Origin: Candidatus Woesearchaeota archaeon
Lineage (GTDB): Archaea > Nanobdellota > Nanobdellia > Woesearchaeales > 21-14-0-10-32-9
DNA: 18,267 nucleotides
Assembly: GCA_007117145.1 (NCBI GenBank)
Contig: SKHC01000074.1
Coordinates: 1 to 18,267, forward strand
Direction: 5' to 3'
Shown: piece after piece, positions 1 through 5,884 of the stretch
How positions within the stretch are numbered: position 1 is the stretch's first letter
How the letters are laid out: the number at the start of each line of letters is the position of its first letter
The notes under the pieces: model-generated
The model's input: the letters and a program-made list of their open reading frames with translations, nothing else
What the model was told of the DNA's origin: nothing
The model's database searches: none
Program-made: the position numbers and the translations under genes

Positions 1-152
1 CCAACTAATGTTTTTCCGCTAGCTGTTGGAGTGCAGACAAGGAGATTTGTTCCTAAAAACAAACCTGCTTTAATACTTTTAGTTTGACTTGGTCTGAGTT
101 CTTTAAAATTTTTTTTGTCAAGTATTTCCTGGATCTTTGTAGGTATTTCCAT
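1..152 (-). CDS. Hel308/Ski2-like DEAD-box helicase, N-terminal 50 residues (partial)
   Basis: The first 50 codons of a superfamily 2 helicase, cut by the left window edge. Translation from the ATG at 152-150 gives MEIPTKIQEILDKKNFKEL, then LRPSQ (a Q-motif-like element near residues 20-24), then LLVCTPTASGKTLV near residues 38-51, which contains the Walker A (motif I) sequence PTASGKT. In archaea the pairing of an LRPSQ-type Q motif with PTASGKT is typical of Hel308/Ski2-family DNA helicases that act at stalled replication forks; RNA-acting Ski2 relatives share it, so the subfamily is inferred. A TATA-like ATTAAATATG lies on the minus strand at 181-190, about 30 bases upstream. The gene is divergent from the one starting at 269. 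The ATPase assignment is firm; the substrate is not. Confidence 0.8.
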   Translation of the reverse strand, partial: MEIPTKIQEILDKKNFKELRPSQTKSIKAGLFLGTNLLVCTPTASGKTLV

Positions 153-268
153 CTTTGTCTAAAATAAGGATTTTACTTTCATATTTAATCATTACCAAAA
201 TCCTTAATTTACTTACAAGTAGTAAACAACCAAAAGATTTAAATTATTTTAATGTTTGTCTGAAACCT
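153..268. promoter_or_regulatory. Divergent promoter region
   Basis: AT-rich spacer between two divergent genes. For the rightward gene, ATTTAAATTA at 237-246 lies about 28 bases before the ATG at 269. For the leftward helicase, ATTAAATATG (minus strand, 181-190) lies about 33 bases before its ATG. Both spacings fit archaeal TATA boxes and leaderless or very short-leader transcripts. An open frame from a TTG at 155 crosses this spacer, but it would run through the TATA box. Confidence 0.5.
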
Positions 269-958
269 ATGGATTTAAAAAAACAAATCAGTAAAGCTTT
301 AGAGAAATATAAGTATGCAAAGTTAAATCTGGCTAACTCGAAATTTAATATTTATGAAGACTCTGTGAGTTTGATGTTTGAAGATTTTTTTTATCCTAGA
401 TTTCAAACTTTTGGCGATTGCCAAGATCTAGCTGAACATTTCTTGCAAAATGAACCTTACAAGACACAAAGAGCGCTGGGTAGTGAACCAAAATATTTTG
501 GTGGGAATGATGAATTTCACTATTTTGCAATTTTACCAACAATAGAGTTGCCGTCAGCTTATTGGGCGCTTCCGACAAGTTCTAGACTTGAATTCATGGA
601 ATATGCTAATCCTTTAGTTATTGATCCTGCGTTTAAAGTTGTTGAGAGCCTTGAAAAATCAGATTATAATTTAAGAGATCTTCCTATGTTTCAATACCAG
701 CCAGTAAAAGATTTGGTTTTTGAGAAATCAGATATGTTTCAAAGTGCTCCTTTGTTTTTTTCTGAAGATGTGGGTTTAGTTGAGATAGCTTACGCTTTTA
801 GAACTCCTTTAATTTCTAGAAGATTCAGTAATGCAAAACCAGATTTTTTTAGCACTTTAGAGGGTAAAGATCTGGATTATTTGAAAAAGAAGGATTCTGA
901 TTTAAACAAAATAATTACTAACATTCAAAAAAGTTATGAAGATAGAGTCATTTTTTAA
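269..958 (+). CDS. Putative transglutaminase-like/papain-fold protein
   Basis: A 229-residue protein not recognised as a named family. In linear order it holds GDCQDLA (Cys51), EFHYFAI (His84) and LVIDPAF (Asp119). This Cys-His-Asp order, with a G-x-C helix start, a His before a beta strand and a D-P turn, is the layout of the transglutaminase-like cysteine peptidase/acyltransferase superfamily. No signal peptide or membrane segment is evident, so the protein is probably cytoplasmic. The frame stays open back to a TTG at 155; I chose the ATG at 269 because a TATA-like element at 237-246 sits at leaderless distance before it and because the upstream residues look non-coding. The 3' end overlaps the convergent SDR gene by 11 bases. 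That this is a real gene is likely; the catalytic assignment is an inference from three short motifs, and the substrate is unknown. Confidence 0.7.
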   Translation: MDLKKQISKALEKYKYAKLNLANSKFNIYEDSVSLMFEDFFYPRFQTFGDCQDLAEHFLQNEPYKTQRALGSEPKYFGGNDEFHYFAILPTIELPSAYWALPTSSRLEFMEYANPLVIDPAFKVVESLEKSDYNLRDLPMFQYQPVKDLVFEKSDMFQSAPLFFSEDVGLVEIAYAFRTPLISRRFSNAKPDFFSTLEGKDLDYLKKKDSDLNKIITNIQKSYEDRVIF

Positions 959-1580
959 AGTAATATTCTTGGGTTTTTTCATTAAACATTAATTTAGTTT
1001 CTTTTCCTTCAACTAATTTTCTTATAAGTTTGGCCATGGTTTCTGCTTTATCTTTTTTTCTCAAAGCATACTCAGAATCAGAATAACCAGTCTTACTAAC
1101 TCCTCCAATAAAAGGGCCAAGATATGCTTCTTTAACTATTATGTGTTGATTTTTGAAAAGTAAAGCCAAGTATTTCAGTGCTACTTTGCTCAAACTATAA
1201 ATCGATGGTTCATTTTTTATTTTTTCTCCGTGGCGAGAATTAATAAATAAAAGTATGCCTGTTTTTTTAAGTTTAGCATACCTTGACACCAGCCATGAGC
1301 CTTTAAAGTTAACATCAATACAAAAGTCAAAGTCTTCTTCACTTATCTCTGTGATTTTTCCTCTCCTCATAACTCCTGCGTTATTAATCACAAGGTCTAC
1401 TTCACCAATTTTTTTTAAAACGCTAATTACTTTTTTACTTGTAATGTCTACCTCGTGATATTTAACATGGTTCAATTTTTGTTTTGGTTTTTCTTTATCT
1501 AAAACATGAATTTCTCCTTTAAATTCCTTGCAAAGATTTTTTCCTAAACTTCCGTTTCCGCCAGTAATAATTATTTTCAT
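948..1580 (-). CDS. Short-chain dehydrogenase/reductase (SDR family)
   Basis: A 210-residue NAD(P)-dependent oxidoreductase with a complete classical SDR signature: the nucleotide-binding loop TGGNGSLG (residues 6-13), NNAG (66-69), DVNFKG with the catalytic Asn (Asn91), catalytic Ser115, and YSLSK giving Tyr128 and Lys132. The Ser-to-Tyr spacing of 13 is standard. It is slightly shorter than the usual 230-260 residues because the substrate-binding C-terminus is compact. The residue after the first beta strand is Asp28 (HVLDKE), which hints at NAD preference by SDR family rules. The substrate cannot be read from the sequence. On the minus strand GAGGAG lies just upstream of the ATG and TATATATA at 1607-1614 is about 30 bases upstream. 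It converges on the preceding gene with an 11-base overlap and appears to be monocistronic. Confidence 0.92.
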   Translation of the reverse strand: MKIIITGGNGSLGKNLCKEFKGEIHVLDKEKPKQKLNHVKYHEVDITSKKVISVLKKIGEVDLVINNAGVMRRGKITEISEEDFDFCIDVNFKGSWLVSRYAKLKKTGILLFINSRHGEKIKNEPSIYSLSKVALKYLALLFKNQHIIVKEAYLGPFIGGVSKTGYSDSEYALRKKDKAETMAKLIRKLVEGKETKLMFNEKTQEYYFKK

Positions 1581-1658
1581 CTCAACTCCTCTCTTAACAC
1601 ATTCATTATATATATTTTCCCATAAATTTATATAGTTATTTGCTAAGAGTTACAAGTT
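1581..1658. promoter_or_regulatory. Divergent promoters (SDR / coiled-coil gene)
   Basis: Two TATA boxes are compressed into 78 bases. TATATATA (1607-1614, minus) serves the SDR gene. TTTATATA (1627-1634, plus) is centred about 28 bases before the ATG at 1659, giving a leaderless transcript. The plus element is embedded in CATAAATTTATATA (1621-1634), a 14-base string repeated exactly before the gene at 16510. Confidence 0.6.
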
Positions 1659-2150
1659 ATGGATAATGATAAAATATTACAAAAATTAGATGAGTTAGAA
1701 CTAGTTTTCGGTCACTTATTGGAATTGCAACAAAGAAATGATTCGAGTAAACAACAAAAGTTTGATGAAATCAAAACAGCAACTGATCGTTTGTTTAAAG
1801 AATTTGAAAGCATGGAACTTAGAAAAATAATGGTTGAGAGAAAAACAAATGATTACATGCTCGAGTTAAAAGAAGAAGTTGAGAAATTCTTAAGGCTTAA
1901 CATGCGTCTTGAAAAATACGAAAAAGATGTTCACAACGCATTTGAAGAATTAATCACAGCGAGAAACTCACTGTTTTCCAGTTTTGAAAGAGGCGAGCAA
2001 ATACCGATGCAAGTTTTTCAAAACATGAAAGCCCAACTCAAATTCATAGGGAGCGGAATAAAACAAGAAAAAAACTCTGAGTTTGATATTAGAGCTGAAA
2101 TTGCAAAAGTGAAAGAGAAATTAAACAAGATAGAATCCAATCTTAGATAA
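1659..2150 (+). CDS. Coiled-coil protein of unknown function
   Basis: A 163-residue, highly charged protein that I do not recognise. Nearly the whole length is predicted helical: Leu/Ile heptad-like spacing is visible at residues 1-30 (ILQKLDELELVFGHLLEL) and again near 55-95 and 140-163 (EIAKVKEKLNKIESNL). The linker near 108-120 (FERGEQIPMQVFQ) is the only clear break. There are no cysteines, signal peptide or membrane segments. The shape suits a structural or scaffolding protein or a protein-protein adaptor, but nothing more specific can be claimed. The start is supported by a TATA box at leaderless distance. The gene lies 36 bases before the HD-domain gene, which has its own TATA box, so the two need not be co-transcribed. 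Confidence 0.75.
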   Translation: MDNDKILQKLDELELVFGHLLELQQRNDSSKQQKFDEIKTATDRLFKEFESMELRKIMVERKTNDYMLELKEEVEKFLRLNMRLEKYEKDVHNAFEELITARNSLFSSFERGEQIPMQVFQNMKAQLKFIGSGIKQEKNSEFDIRAEIAKVKEKLNKIESNLR

Positions 2151-2154
2151 TAAT

Positions 2155-2164
2155 ATATTTAAAA
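2155..2164 (+). promoter_or_regulatory. TATA box for the HD-domain gene
   Basis: ATATTTAAAA, centred about 28 bases before the ATG at 2187. No Shine-Dalgarno motif intervenes, so a leaderless mRNA is expected even though the upstream gene ends only 36 bases away. Confidence 0.5.
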
Positions 2165-2186
2165 CATTATTTTTTCTCTAATTATT

Positions 2187-2957
2187 ATGGAGATGAAATT
2201 ACCGTTTAAAGATAATAAGTTATTAGAGAAAGTTCAAGGAATAGTAAATGAAGACGAAGAGCTAAACGCAGTCTGGGAAGCTTGTAATACTATGGCTGTT
2301 AGAAGACTTGGTATGAGTGACCATGGAAAAGTTCACGTCTCAATTGTTGCAAACATCGCTTTAAAACTTTTAAGAAACCTAAAAAAAGAAGGGGTGGTTC
2401 CAAACATAGTTTCTGATTATGATTTCAATTTTGAAGATGCCGAAGTAGTAGTTGTTTTAGCATCCTTGCTTCACGATCTTGGAAACAGCATACACAGAGA
2501 TTTACACGATGAGCTCGGTGTTTTGCTCGCAAACAAGTTCTTGAATAGAATTTTAACCGAGTTATACGATGTTAAAAGAAAACGTCAAATTGTGATGACA
2601 GAAACCATGAATGCAATGGTAAGTCATAGCGAAGAAATCAAAGTATTCACAGTGGAAGCTGGTGTTGTAAGGCTCGCAGATGCGCTTGACATGGAGAAAG
2701 GAAGAGCTAGGATTAGTTTTGAGAAAGGCAAACAAGACATTCACAATGTGAGTGCTATGAGTATTGAAAAAGTCAAAATATCCAAAGGTGAAAGGCCAAT
2801 AATGATTGAGATTTTGATGAATAACCCTGCAGGTATTTTCCAAGTAGATTATCTTTTGAAAAAGAAATTAAAAGGTACAGGTATTGAGCAATATGTTGAA
2901 GTTAGAGCTATAGTAAAACAAGAAAAAGAAAATATAATTACTGAGTATAAGATATAG
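2187..2957 (+). CDS. HD-domain metal-dependent phosphohydrolase
   Basis: A 256-residue protein with an HD-superfamily metal site: the His of SDHGKVHVSIV (His46 or His50), the defining pair in LLHDLGN (His96-Asp97), further His at 103 and 107 in NSIHRDLHDELG, and a distal Asp in RLADALDM (Asp165 or Asp168). This H...HD...D order is that of HD phosphohydrolases, which use divalent metals to cleave phosphomonoesters or phosphodiesters such as nucleotides and cyclic nucleotides. The C-terminal third (about 175-256) looks like a mixed alpha/beta domain and is not recognised. No membrane segment is seen. The stop overlaps the convergent gene at 2938 by 20 bases. The fold is well supported; the substrate is unknown. 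Confidence 0.85.
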   Translation: MEMKLPFKDNKLLEKVQGIVNEDEELNAVWEACNTMAVRRLGMSDHGKVHVSIVANIALKLLRNLKKEGVVPNIVSDYDFNFEDAEVVVVLASLLHDLGNSIHRDLHDELGVLLANKFLNRILTELYDVKRKRQIVMTETMNAMVSHSEEIKVFTVEAGVVRLADALDMEKGRARISFEKGKQDIHNVSAMSIEKVKISKGERPIMIEILMNNPAGIFQVDYLLKKKLKGTGIEQYVEVRAIVKQEKENIITEYKI

Positions 2958-3369
2958 GTATTGAGTACTCTAAAAGAAGATTTTTGTTCAATTTATCTGA
3001 GTAATCTTTGTGTTTTGTAATTGAATGGACCAATCCTTCAACCTTGTGATAAACTCCGTCAAAGTCTACTTCTCCAATAAGATACTTATCGCTCCAATCT
3101 AAACTTTCTAACTTTCTCCAAGTCTTTGGCACTTCTTGCGAGTTATTTTGTATTATTAACAAATTAATTTTTGAGCCAGGATGCATAACTCCAAAGTCAT
3201 CGCGACAGGGATATTGGTATTTTCCAAATTGGTGGTTTGCCAAGCTTCCTTGCAGGAAAACTTGACTTATGTTTTGGTTGTTAACCACATATTTACTAGT
3301 AATTTCTTCTAGTAACTCTTTTTGTATTTCTTTTTGGTTTTGATACAATTGTTTTTTTGAATTATTCAT
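2938..3369 (-). CDS. Degenerate nucleotidyltransferase-like protein
   Basis: A 143-residue protein. After an N-terminal charged helix it has VFLQGSLANHQFG (Gly41-Ser42) and, after a long loop, HPGSKINLLIIQ (residues 63-74), then GEVDFDGVYHKVEGLVHS (99-116). A GS pair followed by a hydrophobic strand is the core of the polymerase-beta-like nucleotidyltransferase fold, where the strand normally reads D-x-D. Here the matching residues are K-I-N, so if the fold is right the metal-binding Asp pair is lost and the protein would not be catalytic by the usual mechanism. This is inference from short motifs and could be wrong. It is the second gene of a two-gene leftward unit, three bases after the 84-residue gene, and converges on the HD gene with a 20-base overlap. 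Confidence 0.65.
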   Translation of the reverse strand: MNNSKKQLYQNQKEIQKELLEEITSKYVVNNQNISQVFLQGSLANHQFGKYQYPCRDDFGVMHPGSKINLLIIQNNSQEVPKTWRKLESLDWSDKYLIGEVDFDGVYHKVEGLVHSITKHKDYSDKLNKNLLLEYSIPISYTQ

Positions 3370-3372
3370 TTT

Positions 3373-3627
3373 TCAATTATATTGTTTCTCATCATCAAAT
3401 GAGTATGAACTTACAAAGCAAGGTGTTGAGTGTTTCAATAGTTTACTCATAGAACTGCTTTGCCTTTCCGTTTCACGATTCGTTTTGTAAAAGTCCTGTA
3501 CTAGTTCGGCGTTGTTCATTTGAAGTAATTTTTTTTCTAAGTCTTTCTTTGTATCTTTGTATTTTCCGTTTAAGTAACCTCTTCCTCCAGTTACTCCGTT
3601 TATAATTTCTTCAATTAACTGAGACAT
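3373..3627 (-). CDS. Small hypothetical protein, first gene of a two-gene unit
   Basis: An 84-residue charged protein that I do not recognise. It starts MSQLIEEIINGVTGGRGYLN and has a central helix rich in Lys, Asp and Glu (about 24-55) and a Ser-rich, less ordered C-terminus. There is no membrane segment or recognisable motif. On the minus strand CTTTTATATAG near 3650-3660 sits about 27 bases before the ATG, giving a convincing leaderless promoter, and the gene ends three bases before the nucleotidyltransferase-like gene. Promoter and tight spacing argue that it is real and co-transcribed. Confidence 0.6.
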   Translation of the reverse strand: MSQLIEEIINGVTGGRGYLNGKYKDTKKDLEKKLLQMNNAELVQDFYKTNRETERQSSSMSKLLKHSTPCFVSSYSFDDEKQYN

Positions 3628-3753
3628 AAAAAATCAATTACTAGTACTACTATATAAAAGTAACTGAAAGTTATTTTAAAAGTGAGGATATATATGCTAT
3701 TTTGAATTATATGCCTAAACAGTTCATCATTGAAAATTTCTAAGTTTCACTAC

Positions 3754-3788
3754 GAAATAGTAACTATTAAATAGGGTTAAACTATTTC
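3754..3788 (+). promoter_or_regulatory. TATA box flanked by an 8-bp inverted repeat (operator-like)
   Basis: GAAATAGT (3754-3761) and its exact reverse complement ACTATTTC (3781-3788) bracket the TATA element ATTAAATA (3766-3773) of the gene at 3798. Two more half-sites lie between: AACTATT (3762-3768), which makes the near-perfect palindrome AATAGT-A-ACTATT, and AAATAG (3769-3774). Four alternating copies around a TATA box look like a repressor operator. The rest of the 170-base spacer (3628-3797) holds the leftward promoter near 3650-3660 and nothing else that I recognise. Confidence 0.5.
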
Positions 3789-3797
3789 TGGTTCAAA

Positions 3798-4628
3798 ATG
3801 ACAAACATTGAATCAATAATGGGTGAGTATTTAGTCTCTGAAAAAACAGCAACTAGGTACTCTAATTTAGTTTCTAATATAGATGCTAAGCTACTTAGAG
3901 GAACTTTGTTTTCAGATTTTTATCCTGATGAAAAGATTAAGCTTGTTGAAAAAACAAAGAAAGTAGCATCTATAGATGCATCAGATACGCTTGCAGAGGT
4001 AGCTGGGTTCGCTCCAGGACAATTATCCAAAATTTTAGAGTTTGAAGTGAAAAATTTGAAAGGGTTTGATGATTCAAAAAAAACAAGTGACACTTTTTTA
4101 TTTTGTCCTATGGATTTTCAACTCGTTTTTGATAAAGCATCAAAAGCTATCAATGAAATTGGCTACAATGGATTTCCTTCTCATATAGCTAACATGAATT
4201 ACGGGCTTGTTGTTGAGAATGTGGAAAAATTACTGAGGCAAAAATTTAAGCCTCAAGGAAATGAGCAGTATTCTGCTATAAAACAATTATTAACTAGCTA
4301 TGCTAAGGATCGCTTTATCGAGCCTCCGGAAATTAAACATTTTTCAAAATACGTTGAAGCTCAAAAGTTAATGTTTTATGAGGAGTTAAACAAAGTATTA
4401 AGCAAAGAACCAAGTGAGTATATGAAAAGGACTTTGTTAAATAATGATGAAATCCAAGATAGAATTCGAGCGGGTGGTGTTTCTAAAGAAGAGGGGGAGT
4501 TTAGAATGGCTAAAAATACAATAACTCTACTAAACAAATCCCCTCAGCAAATACTTGTAGAAGCATCCACTAATGGGAATTACAATCAAAATATTGTTGA
4601 TGCAGCTTTAGACCTAATTCCAAGATAA
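3798..4628 (+). CDS. Hypothetical protein, 276 residues
   Basis: A predicted soluble, mostly helical protein that I do not recognise. Visible features are a charged N-terminal half with alternating helices, a single cysteine in FLFCPMDFQLVF (about 102-113), and a C-terminal part (about 195-276) rich in Glu, Lys and Asn (YMKRTLLNNDEIQDRIRAG). No signal peptide, membrane segment, nucleotide-binding loop or clear catalytic motif is seen. The ATG is supported by the TATA box at 3766-3773 at leaderless distance. Codon use matches the neighbours. The operator-like repeats around the promoter suggest regulated expression. It appears monocistronic, closed by a T-run at 4639-4645. No function is proposed. 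Confidence 0.75.
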   Translation: MTNIESIMGEYLVSEKTATRYSNLVSNIDAKLLRGTLFSDFYPDEKIKLVEKTKKVASIDASDTLAEVAGFAPGQLSKILEFEVKNLKGFDDSKKTSDTFLFCPMDFQLVFDKASKAINEIGYNGFPSHIANMNYGLVVENVEKLLRQKFKPQGNEQYSAIKQLLTSYAKDRFIEPPEIKHFSKYVEAQKLMFYEELNKVLSKEPSEYMKRTLLNNDEIQDRIRAGGVSKEEGEFRMAKNTITLLNKSPQQILVEASTNGNYNQNIVDAALDLIPR

Positions 4629-4638
4629 GATTTATGTG

Positions 4639-4645
4639 TTTTTTT
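4639..4645 (+). terminator. T-run terminator after the 276-residue gene
   Basis: Seven consecutive T 11 bases after the stop codon, with no strong hairpin. Archaeal RNA polymerase terminates at such U-tracts. Confidence 0.4.
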
Positions 4646-4721
4646 AATAACTCTTACTTTGTGGCAGATAAATGGTTATTCAGTATAATTTACAGATAAT
4701 CATACAATACTTTTTTAAACA

Positions 4722-4733
4722 ATATTTATAAAC
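4722..4733 (+). promoter_or_regulatory. TATA box for the winged-helix membrane gene
   Basis: ATATTTATAAAC, centred about 28 bases before the ATG at 4756. No Shine-Dalgarno motif precedes the ATG, consistent with a leaderless transcript. Confidence 0.5.
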
Positions 4734-4755
4734 TTCAAATTGCAAAACAAGTCAT

Positions 4756-5187
4756 ATGTACATACCTCAAACAGATACTTTCACAACAAAAGATACTCCT
4801 TGGGTTAGACTGCTTTTAAAAATCAAACATGACTACGAAAAAGGTTTGTTGGTGACTGAATCTGTACAGTCAAGTCTTCTTAGCGAGTTGAATTTGACAG
4901 CCACTAAGTTTGATACGGCTTTAGAGTACTTACATAACCACAAGTTAATTTTGAGAAATCAAACTAACGCTTTTGAGATAACTGAGCTTGGAAGTGAAGT
5001 TGCTCAAAACTTTGAAAGTCAACACCATGCAAAGAAACAAGCAGAATACAATCCTTTGATAATAGTTTTAATACTTGGTTTCCTTGGTTTAATGGGTTTG
5101 TTTTTGTATATAGAATACGCTGCTCTTTCAATAATCACAGGGGTTTTACTCGTGGTTTTGCTTTTCTACTTTAAATACAAAAAGTAA
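4756..5187 (+). CDS. Winged-helix protein with two C-terminal membrane segments
   Basis: A 143-residue protein in two parts. Residues about 15-90 read as a winged helix-turn-helix: WVRLLLKIKHDYEKGLLVT, then SSLLSELNLTATKFDTALEYL as the helix-turn-helix, then HKLILRNQTNAFEITELG as the wing. Residues about 98-140 are strongly hydrophobic, with two likely transmembrane helices (NPLIIVLILGFLGLMGLFLY and AALSIITGVLLVVLLFYF) ending in a positive KYKK tail, which favours a cytoplasmic C-terminus. Membrane-tethered winged-helix proteins of this size are common in archaea and are usually read as membrane-linked transcription regulators; the target and signal are unknown here. It is monocistronic with its own TATA box and a T-run after the stop. 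Confidence 0.75.
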   Translation: MYIPQTDTFTTKDTPWVRLLLKIKHDYEKGLLVTESVQSSLLSELNLTATKFDTALEYLHNHKLILRNQTNAFEITELGSEVAQNFESQHHAKKQAEYNPLIIVLILGFLGLMGLFLYIEYAALSIITGVLLVVLLFYFKYKK

Positions 5188-5231
5188 TAAGTAATTATTC
5201 AAGTTCATTTCATATTATAACAACAGATAAA

Positions 5232-5238
5232 TTTTTTT
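5232..5238 (+). terminator. T-run terminator, rightward
   Basis: Seven T about 45 bases after the winged-helix gene, inside the 102-base convergent spacer. The facing A-run at 5272-5278 is a separate terminator for the minus strand. Confidence 0.35.
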
Positions 5239-5271
5239 ACGTTAAGCCTTATCTATATAAAAATAATTAAT

Positions 5272-5278
5272 AAAAAAA
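5272..5278 (-). terminator. T-run terminator for rps6e (minus strand)
   Basis: Seven A on the plus strand give a U7 tract 12-18 bases after the rps6e stop codon on the minus strand. Confidence 0.4.
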
Positions 5279-5289
5279 TTGAAAGAATT

Positions 5290-5757
5290 TTATTCTTTCT
5301 TGTCTTCAGCTGGTTTTTCTTCCTTTGTTTCTTTCGGTTTAGCTTCTTCTTTAGGAGCTTCCTCAGTTTTAGTTTCTTCTTCTTTTGCTTCTTCAAACAA
5401 AGGTGTTTTTCCGTGCTTTATAACTTTTAGATTGATTTGAACAGTTTTATCATGCACAGTGTTACCAGCAACAGTAACTCTTCTCTTATTCCCTGCCCTG
5501 TTCTTTCTAATACCGACTCCGCTGACAATTAAGACTTTTTTTCTTTGGTTTCCTTCTACATCTTTTCTCATTGGAAACCCTGAGCTATCGCTTCCACCAG
5601 TAATCTCGAATTCGTATCCAGGTAAGTCTATGATTTCCCCTTTTACTTTACTTCCAATCTTTAGACCAATAAGTGGTTTTGTTTCTCCTTCTTTCAAGTC
5701 TTTCTTTAAGATTTTCTTTGTTTTTGGATCGCCTATATTTAATTTGAATTCTGCCAT
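5290..5757 (-). CDS. rps6e: 30S ribosomal protein S6e (eS6)
   Basis: Small-subunit ribosomal protein of archaea and eukaryotes. The 155-residue product starts MAEFKLNIGDPKTKK, the conserved beginning of eS6, and holds GLKIGSKVKGEIIDLPGYEFEITGGSDSSGFPMR (residues 31-64), the most conserved block of the family, and GNKRRVTVAGNTV (89-101). The core ends near residue 120; the last 33 or so residues are a low-complexity Glu/Lys/Ala/Pro tail, an extension absent from shorter archaeal homologues. An in-frame upstream ATG adds 11 residues (MILRGLGRKKQ), but GGAGG on the minus strand just before the internal ATG, and the family start, favour 5757. The leader contains an 8-bp inverted repeat that may be regulatory. 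The gene is monocistronic here, divergent from the phosphomannomutase gene. Confidence 0.95.
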   Translation of the reverse strand: MAEFKLNIGDPKTKKILKKDLKEGETKPLIGLKIGSKVKGEIIDLPGYEFEITGGSDSSGFPMRKDVEGNQRKKVLIVSGVGIRKNRAGNKRRVTVAGNTVHDKTVQINLKVIKHGKTPLFEEAKEEETKTEEAPKEEAKPKETKEEKPAEDKKE

Positions 5758-5778
5758 TTGTTTTTTCCTCCCGAGACC

Positions 5779-5802
5779 CCTTAAAATCATTTTGTTTTAA
5801 GG
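5779..5802 (-). repeat. Inverted repeat in the rps6e promoter/leader
   Basis: CCTTAAAA (5779-5786) and TTTTAAGG (5795-5802) are exact inverted copies separated by 8 bases, and GAG (5773-5775) with CTC (5803-5805) can extend the stem past a 3-base bulge. On the minus strand the arm at 5795-5802 is 38-45 bases before the rps6e ATG and may itself be the TATA element. It could act as an operator or, if transcribed, as a leader hairpin just before the GGAGG. Confidence 0.5.
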
Positions 5803-5851
5803 CTCAGTACTCATTTGGAGTTTTGCGTTGTTTTTAAAGGTTTTCAAAAGA

Positions 5852-5859
5852 ATTATATA
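5852..5859 (+). promoter_or_regulatory. TATA box for the phosphomannomutase gene
   Basis: ATTATATA centred about 29 bases before the ATG at 5885. It decides the start: the upstream in-frame start at 5828 would place the TATA box inside the gene. Confidence 0.55.
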
Positions 5860-5884
5860 CTTGTCAGCTAACAGATATGTTAAA

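Noticed and set aside
155..268. An in-frame N-terminal extension of the transglutaminase-like gene from a TTG.
   Set aside because: It contains the probable TATA box at 237-246 and reads as low-quality protein; the ATG at 269 is at leaderless distance.
5828..5884. A 19-residue extension of the phosphomannomutase.
   Set aside because: The TATA box at 5852-5859 lies inside it, and the family starts at the FKAYDIRG block.
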